Part shown: positions 1 to 5,138 of the stretch, in pieces
Layout of the letters: each line of letters opens with the position of its first letter
Position numbering within the stretch: position 1 is the stretch's first letter
Source: Campylobacteraceae bacterium
Lineage (GTDB): Bacteria; Campylobacterota; Campylobacteria; Campylobacterales; Sulfurovaceae
Direction: 5' to 3'
Assembly: GCA_027079365.1 (NCBI GenBank)
Contig: JALWVW010000390.1
Coordinates: 1 to 9,607 of the forward strand
DNA length: 9,607 nt
Notes under the pieces: model-generated
What the model was told of the DNA's origin: nothing
Databases searched by the model: none
What the model saw: the letters and a program-made list of their open reading frames with translations, nothing else
Made by a program: the position numbers and the translations under genes

Positions 1-143
1 AAATAGCCTTTGGCATGGGCAGAGCCCTGGTACTCCTCATAGATCTCGGCATGACATTCGCTACAGGAGTGGTTATCCGGATAACTGCTTTTGGCGTGAG
101 AAGCTGTCCAAAGGGCTATCACTAAAAGAAAAAAATATTTCAT
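1..143 (-). CDS. Secreted multiheme cytochrome c, N-terminal part (cut by window edge)
   Basis: Reading the minus strand from an ATG at 141-143 gives 47 codons that stay open to the window edge. The product begins with a basic residue and a hydrophobic run (MKYFFLLVIALW, then ASHA), a typical Sec signal peptide. It continues into CSECH, a CxxCH heme c attachment site, followed by AEIYEEYQGSAHAKGYF. A CxxCH followed by an IYxE(Y/W)xxSxHA pattern is known from periplasmic multiheme cytochromes of the c554/NapC-NirT-like group, where the later His often serves a second heme. The gene lies 85 bases downstream of the NirS-like gene on the same strand, so it may be an electron-transfer partner. The Shine-Dalgarno sequence is weak (GGGA about six bases before the ATG). 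The number of hemes and the exact family cannot be seen here. Confidence 0.72.
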   Translation of the reverse strand, partial: MKYFFLLVIALWTASHAKSSYPDNHSCSECHAEIYEEYQGSAHAKGY

Positions 144-169
144 AGGTATCCCGTAGTTGGATAATATGG

Positions 170-187
170 AAAAATGACATCCGTCAT
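170..187 (-). terminator. Possible weak rho-independent terminator after the cd1 gene
   Basis: On the minus strand, ATGAC and GTCAT (174-178 and 183-187) form a five-pair stem with a four-base loop, followed directly by TTTTT. A second small hairpin just after the nirS stop (202-217, CTCTCC/GGGGAG with a UUCU loop and one G-U pair) precedes it. The stem is short and AT-rich, so termination would be partial. It could lower expression of the downstream cytochrome relative to nirS. Confidence 0.4.
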
Positions 188-228
188 CTCTACATATCAC
201 CCTCCCCAGAAGGAGAGAGTAAGATCAC

Positions 229-1944
229 TTACGCACCAGGAATGTGCTGTCTGTGCTCTACAGAGTAAGTAAAGGTAGGTGTTGTCAAGTTCTCGATATA
301 CTTGATAAACTTACCAGTCTCAGACTCATAGATACCGATTCTTCCGGTTGTCCACTCTGAGATCATCGTCCACTTACCATGGTTTGCAGGCTCAGCGTGA
401 AGCAATCTAGGCTGTACAGGCTCTTTGACCGCTGCACCCAGTTTGTCCGGCATTGGCAGGATAGTCTCCTGACCAAATGCTTTTTCGTTCACTGCTACCT
501 TCTCATGCTGGGTAGCATCCCACTCTTGGAGTACTTTCTTGGTCTTCGCATCAATCAGCTGACCTTTGGTCTTGCCCACTTTGATGATACGATCTGTTTC
601 AAGCGTCTCTTTGTTGATCAGGTGCACTTCATTATAGAATGCTGGCTTTCCAAGAACACAGTCAGACCAGATCCAAGGTGTATCTTCGCCTGTACCTACG
701 AAGAGTCCGCCGCCTGCTGTTGGTACTTTTTTGACTACTTTCCAGCTTGGAGACTCCCAGATAACCACAGAACCAAAGTTCATAGAGTTCGTAGCATTGA
801 GCTGCTTGCCCATCTTCTTGTTGAACCAGCTTGATCCTTGACCTGGGTGTGGCTTGGATTTTTTACCGGTATAGACTTTGGCTGCCAGTTTCATGGTTTT
901 CTGATCCACGATACCCATCAGGTCAGACCCCTGAGATGCGACCTGTACATAGCGGCCGAAGTCCTCACCTTCGTTCTCATTCAAGAACGCATCATGCAGT
1001 ACTTTACCAATATTGGGAATATCTCCTACGATAGGGAAATTAGGCTTGCTGTAGTCTACGACATATACATGACCTGCATCTTTGAGCGCAAATGAGAAAT
1101 AAGGACCATAGGGTGTATCTGCAATATAAGCCACACGGCTTGGCCCAATCTGTCCATCTGTATCGATCACACGGCTTGTGTCATAGACTTTGAGCGGCTC
1201 CAGTGTCATTGCATCACACAGTACGGCACCGCCTGGGTTGTAGTTACCTGCCATGATGTACTTTCCATCAGGAGATACTGCCAAACCTCTGGACTCCTGT
1301 CCTACCTGCACGGTTGCCAATGCTGGCTGGCCAGGTGCTGCGATATCAAACATGGTTAGCTTTCCTGATCTGGAGATAGAGTAGGCATATCTAGGGTCAT
1401 GCTTGTTGGTCACGGTGACATGTACAGCAAATCCAGCTTTGTGACGAGAAAGCACTTTGCCCGTAGTTGAGTCAATAAAGTCCACCAAAGAAGCGTCTCT
1501 TTCCGTAGCGAAAGTGATATCTTTGACATCATTAACATCTGCTGCCTTAGGATACTTTTTCGCCAGTGCTTCGCGATCAGCCAGTTTCGTCCAGCTCTTA
1601 TGGACCTCATCAAAGCTCAGCTTCAGCTCGACGGTATTTTTCCAGTCCATAAGGTAATCAATCATACCACTCGCATCATCTTTGGAGAATGTTGCGTTCC
1701 ATGCTGGCATAGCAGTGTTGTCTCTACCATTCAAGATGGTCTCTGCCAAAAACTCTCTACTCTTTTTCTTGAGTGCTTTTGGTCTCAGGTCAGATCCCAC
1801 ACCACCTTGGTGAATAGGGCCGTGACATCCCTGACACTCTTTTTCAAATACTTTTGCAAAATCCATGCTCGAAGTACCCGCTATGGCCATGCTAGCCACA
1901 AAGCTTGTCGCAGCTGCCATACCTAAGATTCGTTTCAATTTCAT
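229..1944 (-). CDS. nirS: Cytochrome cd1 nitrite reductase-like protein (NirS family, divergent)
   Basis: This 571-residue periplasmic protein carries a signal peptide (1-22, ending AIA|G), a cytochrome c domain with CQGCH at 37-41 and a likely Met ligand in AMPAW (M79), and then an eight-bladed heme d1 propeller. Residues matching known cd1 enzymes are the d1 proximal His in GFAVH (H175) and the two distal active-site His in KVLHD (H317) and KPHPG (H366). SRGLAVSPDGKY (218-229) and the C-terminal TPTF...QH segment also fit NirS. Known NirS enzymes reduce nitrite to NO with electrons from a c-type cytochrome or cupredoxin. The mature N-terminus before CxxCH is only about 14 residues, and roughly 30-45 extra residues sit near 457-505. 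The ATG has a good AGGAG five bases upstream (1950-1954). NirN, the dihydro-heme d1 dehydrogenase, is the main alternative; both distal His favour NirS. Confidence 0.78.
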   Translation of the reverse strand: MKLKRILGMAAATSFVASMAIAGTSSMDFAKVFEKECQGCHGPIHQGGVGSDLRPKALKKKSREFLAETILNGRDNTAMPAWNATFSKDDASGMIDYLMDWKNTVELKLSFDEVHKSWTKLADREALAKKYPKAADVNDVKDITFATERDASLVDFIDSTTGKVLSRHKAGFAVHVTVTNKHDPRYAYSISRSGKLTMFDIAAPGQPALATVQVGQESRGLAVSPDGKYIMAGNYNPGGAVLCDAMTLEPLKVYDTSRVIDTDGQIGPSRVAYIADTPYGPYFSFALKDAGHVYVVDYSKPNFPIVGDIPNIGKVLHDAFLNENEGEDFGRYVQVASQGSDLMGIVDQKTMKLAAKVYTGKKSKPHPGQGSSWFNKKMGKQLNATNSMNFGSVVIWESPSWKVVKKVPTAGGGLFVGTGEDTPWIWSDCVLGKPAFYNEVHLINKETLETDRIIKVGKTKGQLIDAKTKKVLQEWDATQHEKVAVNEKAFGQETILPMPDKLGAAVKEPVQPRLLHAEPANHGKWTMISEWTTGRIGIYESETGKFIKYIENLTTPTFTYSVEHRQHIPGA

Positions 1945-1963
1945 ATTTTCTCCTTTGGTTTAA

Positions 1964-1984
1964 GATGGGGTCTATCACCCAATC
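1964..1984 (-). other. Stem-loop in the nirS leader, just before the ribosome binding site
   Basis: On the minus strand, GATTGGGT (1977-1984) can pair with ACCCCATC (1964-1971) across a five-base loop, with one mismatch in eight. The hairpin ends about ten bases before the nirS Shine-Dalgarno sequence, so it could influence ribosome access or transcript stability. No known riboswitch class was recognised. Confidence 0.45.
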
Positions 1985-2018
1985 TACTCAACACTGATCT
2001 GAAAACCAGACAACACAG

Positions 2019-2050
2019 TATAGGGCACCTCTAGTAATAGGTGTCCTATA
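2019..2050. repeat. Long inverted repeat in the nirS/ilvE intergenic region
   Basis: TATAGGGCACCT (2019-2030) and AGGTGTCCTATA (2039-2050) are complementary at 11 of 12 positions around an eight-base loop. The one odd pair is a G-U in plus-strand RNA and a C-A mismatch in minus-strand RNA. It lies inside the predicted nirS leader and abuts the next hairpin, so it is either an RNA structure or a large operator. Confidence 0.6.
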
Positions 2051-2079
2051 GAACCAACCGATGCTCTGGTTCTATTTTT
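2049..2079 (+). terminator. Rho-independent terminator pointing towards ilvE
   Basis: TAGAACCA (2049-2056) and TGGTTCTA (2067-2074) form a perfect eight-pair stem with a ten-base loop, followed by TTTTT (2075-2079) on the plus strand. No plus-strand gene ends upstream: the DNA to the left is the start of nirS on the other strand. It may stop antisense transcription running out of nirS, end a short RNA, or act as an attenuator ahead of ilvE. On the minus strand the same stem has no T-run and would be only a leader hairpin. Confidence 0.6.
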
Positions 2080-2093
2080 CCTTCCACGGTACT

Positions 2094-2099
2094 ATTCTA
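2094..2099 (-). promoter_or_regulatory. Predicted -10 box of the nirS promoter
   Basis: On the minus strand this reads TAGAAT, five of six matches to TATAAT. Transcription would start near 2087, giving a nirS leader of about 143 bases. Its spacing from the Crp/Fnr-type palindrome at 2122-2135 (centre to centre 32 bases) is what a class II activated promoter needs. Confidence 0.55.
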
Positions 2100-2121
2100 C
2101 TCTGTTTCAAATCTGCCGCTC

Positions 2122-2135
2122 TTGACATATATCAA
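2122..2135. promoter_or_regulatory. Crp/Fnr-family binding site (TTGAC-N4-ATCAA)
   Basis: TTGACATATATCAA differs from the Fnr/Dnr/NnrR-type palindrome TTGAT-N4-ATCAA by a single base. Its centre at 2128.5 is 41.5 bases upstream of the start site predicted from the TAGAAT box, the classic class II activator position. Regulators of this family commonly switch on nir genes under low oxygen or in response to NO. On the plus strand the left half also resembles a -35 TTGACA, so an effect on ilvE cannot be excluded. The cognate regulator is not in the window. Confidence 0.62.
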
Positions 2136-2240
2136 ATAGTACAAAGTTATCCTCTTTCTCCTAAACTCTTTTTACCAATGGTAACACTCACCATACTCTC
2201 AAATAAGGCTCTTTTGAGGTTCCTTTTACTACTTTTTGGA

Positions 2241-2246
2241 TATACT
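2241..2246 (+). promoter_or_regulatory. Predicted -10 box of the ilvE promoter
   Basis: TATACT in a T-rich context lies about 34 bases before the ilvE ATG. No convincing -35 lies at 16-18 bases; upstream there are only T-rich tracts, as is common for sigma-70 promoters in Campylobacterota. Transcription would start near 2253 and give a short leader containing the GGGAG Shine-Dalgarno (2266-2270). Confidence 0.4.
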
Positions 2247-2279
2247 CTTTTACTTTATTTAACTTGGGAGTATCGACAT

Positions 2280-3194
2280 ATGAACGAAGCAAAAGTGATC
2301 TGGATGGATGGAGAGTTCGTGGTCTGGGCAGATGCCAAGGTGCACGTGCTGACACATACACTGCACTACGGTAATGCGGTTTTTGAAGGTACCAGAGCCT
2401 ATCAGACGGCTGATGGTCTAGCGATCTATAAGCTGGAAGAACATTGCAAACGACTTTACAATTCGGCCAAGATCGTGGCCATAGAGCCCAATATGGACTA
2501 CGAGGTCGTCAAGCAGGCACATATTGACCTGTTGCGAAAAAATGACTTCGAAGAGAATGTCTACCTAAGACCCCTGATCTATCTGGGATATGGTGCCATG
2601 GGTATCTACCACAAAAAAGCACCAGTCAACACCATGATCGCTGCCTGGGAATGGGGTGCATACCTCGGTGATGAAGGATTGGAAAATGGCATCACCTGCT
2701 GTACCTCCTCAATCACACGCAACCCCAATCGCTCCACCTTTGGCAAGGCCAAAGCTGCTGCCAATTACCTCAACTCCCAAATGGCAAAATACGAAGCGAT
2801 CGAAAATGGCTTTGAGGAGGCGTTGATGCTGGATGAAAATGGCTTTATTGCGGAAGGTACAGGTGAGTGTATCTTTGTCGTCAGAGACGGTGTCCTGATC
2901 TCTCCTCCCAATGACAACTCACTAGAATCCATCACGCAGGGGACGATCCTGGAGCTTGCCAAGGACTTCGGTATCCCAGTCGAGCGACGCAACATCACCA
3001 GAGATGAGATTTATATCGCAGATGAAGTATTTCTCACAGGTACCGCAGCGGAAGTCACACCAGTACGCTCATTGGATCACAGAGTCATCGGAAACGGCAG
3101 TCGGGGAGAAATGACAAAAATGCTCCAGGCAGCCTACTTCGATGTCGTACATGGAAGAGACGAAAAATACAAGCACTATCTTACTTATATTTAA
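2280..3194 (+). CDS. ilvE: Branched-chain amino acid aminotransferase IlvE
   Basis: The 304-residue product is a class IV (D-alanine transaminase fold) PLP enzyme. It transfers the amino group between glutamate and the 2-oxo acids of leucine, isoleucine and valine, the last step of their synthesis, in the cytosol. FEGTRAY (35-41), the PLP lysine in KAAANYLNS (K158), EALMLDENGFIAEGTGECIF (180-199) and FLTGTAAEVTPVRS (251-264) match IlvE in order. The length agrees with the usual 300-310 residues. I chose the ATG at 2280 because homologs start at about this point and GGGAG lies nine bases upstream. The frame stays open back to 2061, but that part crosses a terminator and shows no similarity to the family. 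A short gap of 57 bases separates it from the SPFH gene, so the two are probably cotranscribed. Confidence 0.94.
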   Translation: MNEAKVIWMDGEFVVWADAKVHVLTHTLHYGNAVFEGTRAYQTADGLAIYKLEEHCKRLYNSAKIVAIEPNMDYEVVKQAHIDLLRKNDFEENVYLRPLIYLGYGAMGIYHKKAPVNTMIAAWEWGAYLGDEGLENGITCCTSSITRNPNRSTFGKAKAAANYLNSQMAKYEAIENGFEEALMLDENGFIAEGTGECIFVVRDGVLISPPNDNSLESITQGTILELAKDFGIPVERRNITRDEIYIADEVFLTGTAAEVTPVRSLDHRVIGNGSRGEMTKMLQAAYFDVVHGRDEKYKHYLTYI

Positions 3195-3216
3195 ACAGAT
3201 TCAATAACACAAAGCA

Positions 3217-3236
3217 GTGGAGGCTTTTGGCCCCAC
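3217..3236 (+). other. Intergenic stem-loop between ilvE and the SPFH gene
   Basis: GTGG-A-GGC (3217-3224) pairs with GCC-CCAC (3230-3236), seven pairs with one bulged A. No T-run follows, so it is not a standard terminator. It may stabilise or process the joint transcript. The SPFH Shine-Dalgarno AAGGA (3241-3245) starts five bases later. Confidence 0.4.
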
Positions 3237-3251
3237 CAAAAAGGAAAAACT

Positions 3252-4340
3252 ATGCCAGCAGATATGAATGATTATTTTAAAAAGAAAAAGCCCTCAAGCA
3301 ATACAAATGGAAACGGCGGAAACGGCAACAATATAGAAAACCCCTTCAAGGGAATGGGTGGCGGAGGCAAAAGTGCCTCCCTTCTGATCATACTTGTTAT
3401 TATCGGTTTTTTAATCTTTACTTTCAAGCCCTTTACGATCATCAATTCAGGAGAGGTAGGTATCAAAGTCAATATGGGTAAATTTGAAAAAGAGCCGCTT
3501 CATGCAGGACTGCACTTTTTCATCCCTGTCATCCAAGAAGTTATTCCTGTCAATATCAAGTCTCGCATGATCGTCTACAGCAACCGTACTGGCGGTGCCT
3601 TCAGCGATGTCCAGCGCAAATCCTACAGTGGACAGGAGTATGAAGGAGGCGTCAAATATAACCCAGCGATCACTGTCAAAGACAAACGAAACCTCAATGT
3701 CAGTATTGATATCGCCGTACAGTATCAGCTCAAGCCTGCAAGCGCACCTCAGATCTTTGCCACCATAGGCGCCGGCTGGGAAGACAAGATCATCAACTCC
3801 AAAGTACGAAAAGTCGTCCGTAATGTACTCGGACAGTACTCTGCTGAAGAGATGGCCGAAAAGCGGGGAGAGATCAACAATCTCATAGAGACAAATATTC
3901 GCAAAGAGGTAGATCTTCAGCCAAACCAACCCGTCACCTTGCTCGCTGTCGACCTGCGCAATATCAACCTTCCCACGCAGGTACAGGAACAGATCAATCA
4001 GGTGCAAATGGCAAAACAAAAAAAGCAGAAAGCGGAGATCGATGCCAAAAGCCGTGCTGCAACTGCAGAAGGTATCGCGGCCAAAAACCGTATCGAAGCC
4101 CAGGGAGAAGCAGACAAGATTCGCATCAAAGCACAATCCCAGGCCAAGGCCAACAAGCTCATCTCTGACTCTTTGACCCCTGCACTGCTCCAGCTGGAGC
4201 AGATCAAGACCCAGGCGCAGTTCAACGAAGCACTCCGGGTCAACAAAGATGCACAGATCTTCCTTACACCTGGTGGCGCCGTACCTAACATTTGGGTAGA
4301 TGCCAAAGGAAAACAAGAAAAGATTAGCGCACAGCAATAA
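3252..4340 (+). CDS. SPFH/Band 7 (prohibitin-like) membrane protein
   Basis: The 362-residue protein has a Lys-rich, Asn/Gly-rich cytosolic start (10-40), one transmembrane segment (about 42-61), an SPFH/Band 7 domain (about 62-240, from FTIINSGEVGIKVNMGKFEKE), and a long Ala/Gln/Lys/Glu-rich helix (about 243-325) likely to form the coiled coil by which these proteins oligomerise. Family members form large ring or cage scaffolds at the inner membrane; HflK/HflC, for example, surround the protease FtsH. The layout resembles prohibitin or HflK, but there is no HflC partner next door, so hflK would be an unsafe name. To my recollection a similar gene sits beside ilvE in Campylobacter jejuni, suggesting a conserved neighbour pair. 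AAGGA six bases before the ATG supports the start. A terminator follows. The specific role is unknown. Confidence 0.83.
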   Translation: MPADMNDYFKKKKPSSNTNGNGGNGNNIENPFKGMGGGGKSASLLIILVIIGFLIFTFKPFTIINSGEVGIKVNMGKFEKEPLHAGLHFFIPVIQEVIPVNIKSRMIVYSNRTGGAFSDVQRKSYSGQEYEGGVKYNPAITVKDKRNLNVSIDIAVQYQLKPASAPQIFATIGAGWEDKIINSKVRKVVRNVLGQYSAEEMAEKRGEINNLIETNIRKEVDLQPNQPVTLLAVDLRNINLPTQVQEQINQVQMAKQKKQKAEIDAKSRAATAEGIAAKNRIEAQGEADKIRIKAQSQAKANKLISDSLTPALLQLEQIKTQAQFNEALRVNKDAQIFLTPGGAVPNIWVDAKGKQEKISAQQ

Positions 4341-4363
4341 CTGAATTAAGAAGTAGGAAGTAG

Positions 4364-4401
4364 GAAGTAGGAATTACTAAATTCCCACTTCTTTTTATTT
4401 T
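4364..4401 (+). terminator. Rho-independent terminator of the ilvE-SPFH unit
   Basis: GAAGTAGGAATT (4364-4375) pairs with AATTCCCACTTC (4380-4391), 11 of 12 pairs with a four-base ACTA loop, followed by TTTTTATTTT. The left half of the stem is the last heptamer copy of the repeat, so repeat and terminator overlap. It separates hisIE transcription from the upstream genes. Confidence 0.8.
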
Positions 4402-4415
4402 GAAAATATTTGCAA
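4400..4415. promoter_or_regulatory. Near-palindromic AT-rich site upstream of hisIE
   Basis: TTGAAAATATTTGCAA matches its own reverse complement at 14 of 16 positions and lies between the terminator and hisIE. TTGAAA could equally be a -35 element, with a poor -10 (ATCATA, 4423-4428) at 17 bases. In AT-rich DNA such a palindrome may be chance. Confidence 0.25.
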
Positions 4416-4466
4416 AAAACTCATCATAAACTCCTGATTCCTCACTCCTAATTCCTAATTTATTTC

Positions 4467-4481
4467 GGAGAAATGACAATG
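4467..4481 (+). promoter_or_regulatory. hisIE ribosome binding site with two candidate starts
   Basis: GGAG at 4467-4470 is only two bases before the first ATG (4473) but eight bases before a second in-frame ATG (4479). Spacing favours the second, which would remove the first two residues (MT). The longer form is listed for hisIE to avoid losing sequence. Confidence 0.5.
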
Positions 4482-5138
4482 ACCATAGACTGGAACAAAA
4501 ACCCCCTCATCCCCGCTATCGCACAGGAAGATTCCACTGGAGAGATACTCATGCTCGCCTATATGAATGAAGAGGCATACAACCTCACACTCTCTACTGG
4601 ATACGCGCACTACTATAGCCGAAGCCGTCAACGCCTCTGGAAAAAAGGCGAGAGCTCCAACCATACACAGGAGGTCATTGATGTACTGCTGGACTGTGAT
4701 GCCGATACAGTGGTGCTCAAGATCAAACAAAATGGTGTCGCCTGTCATACAGGGCGAAAGAGCTGCTTCTTCACCTCGGTCACGCAGGACAAAGTGATCC
4801 TCGAGCAGGAGGTAGATACCTCAGCTATGTATGGTGTGGTCGATACGCTGTATCATACAATTTTGGAGAGAAAAAGTGCCAAAACATCTGAGAATTCCTG
4901 GACTCATAAGCTTCTCAATGACAAAGCACTACTGCTTTCCAAGATACGAGAAGAGGCAGACGAGCTGGCTATTGCTATCGAGGTAGAGAGTGATACACAG
5001 GTGATCTATGAAGCTGCTGACCTGCTTTATCATACATTGGTAGGATTGGGCAGTCGCGACATCACACCAGACAGGGTCAAGCAGGAGCTTGCGCGCAGAT
5101 TCGGTACCAGTGGACTGGAAGAGAAGGCAAGCCGCTAG
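4473..5138 (+). CDS. hisIE: Bifunctional phosphoribosyl-AMP cyclohydrolase / phosphoribosyl-ATP pyrophosphohydrolase
   Basis: The 221-residue fusion carries out steps 2 and 3 of histidine synthesis in the cytosol: HisE removes pyrophosphate from phosphoribosyl-ATP and HisI opens the adenine ring of phosphoribosyl-AMP. HisI (about 1-115) shows SRQRLWKKGESSNHTQ (51-66), the metal motif DCDADT (74-79) and CHTGRKSC (91-98), with zinc ligands C75, C91 and C98. HisE (about 121-221) shows REEADELAIA (159-168) and YEAADLLYH (179-187), the acidic metal-binding helices of the MazG-like fold. Length and domain order are normal. No other his gene is nearby, so the pathway genes are scattered. The stop TAG overlaps the GTG of the MFS gene by one base, which suggests translational coupling. 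Confidence 0.95.
   Translation: MTMTIDWNKNPLIPAIAQEDSTGEILMLAYMNEEAYNLTLSTGYAHYYSRSRQRLWKKGESSNHTQEVIDVLLDCDADTVVLKIKQNGVACHTGRKSCFFTSVTQDKVILEQEVDTSAMYGVVDTLYHTILERKSAKTSENSWTHKLLNDKALLLSKIREEADELAIAIEVESDTQVIYEAADLLYHTLVGLGSRDITPDRVKQELARRFGTSGLEEKASR

Larger units (their letters stand above)
4344..4460. repeat. Heptamer tandem repeats arranged as a 32-base inverted repeat
   Basis: The left arm (4344-4375) contains three perfect AAGTAGG copies (4351-4371) flanked by degenerate ones. The right arm (4429-4460) contains four NAYTCCT heptamers, which in reverse complement are AGGARTN. The arms are complementary at 24 of 32 positions across a 53-base spacer. This fills most of the gap between the SPFH gene and hisIE and resembles short tandemly repeated intergenic elements. 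I saw no other copy in the window. Confidence 0.7.

Noticed and set aside
2122..2150. Plus-strand sigma-70 promoter for ilvE using TTGACA as -35
   Set aside because: The matching -10 at 17 bases is AGTTAT, only three of six matches; the palindrome reading with a nirS -10 box explains the site better.
2061..2279. In-frame upstream extension of ilvE with a hydrophobic stretch that could look like a membrane anchor
   Set aside because: It starts inside the terminator hairpin, has no IlvE similarity, and the ATG at 2280 has a good Shine-Dalgarno and the right family start.
3447..4337. Long open frame of 296 codons on the minus strand, antisense to the SPFH gene
   Set aside because: The plus-strand protein is a clear SPFH member with a good ribosome binding site; the antisense product is Leu/Phe/Asp-rich, has no recognisable domain, and its openness follows from the codon use of the real gene.
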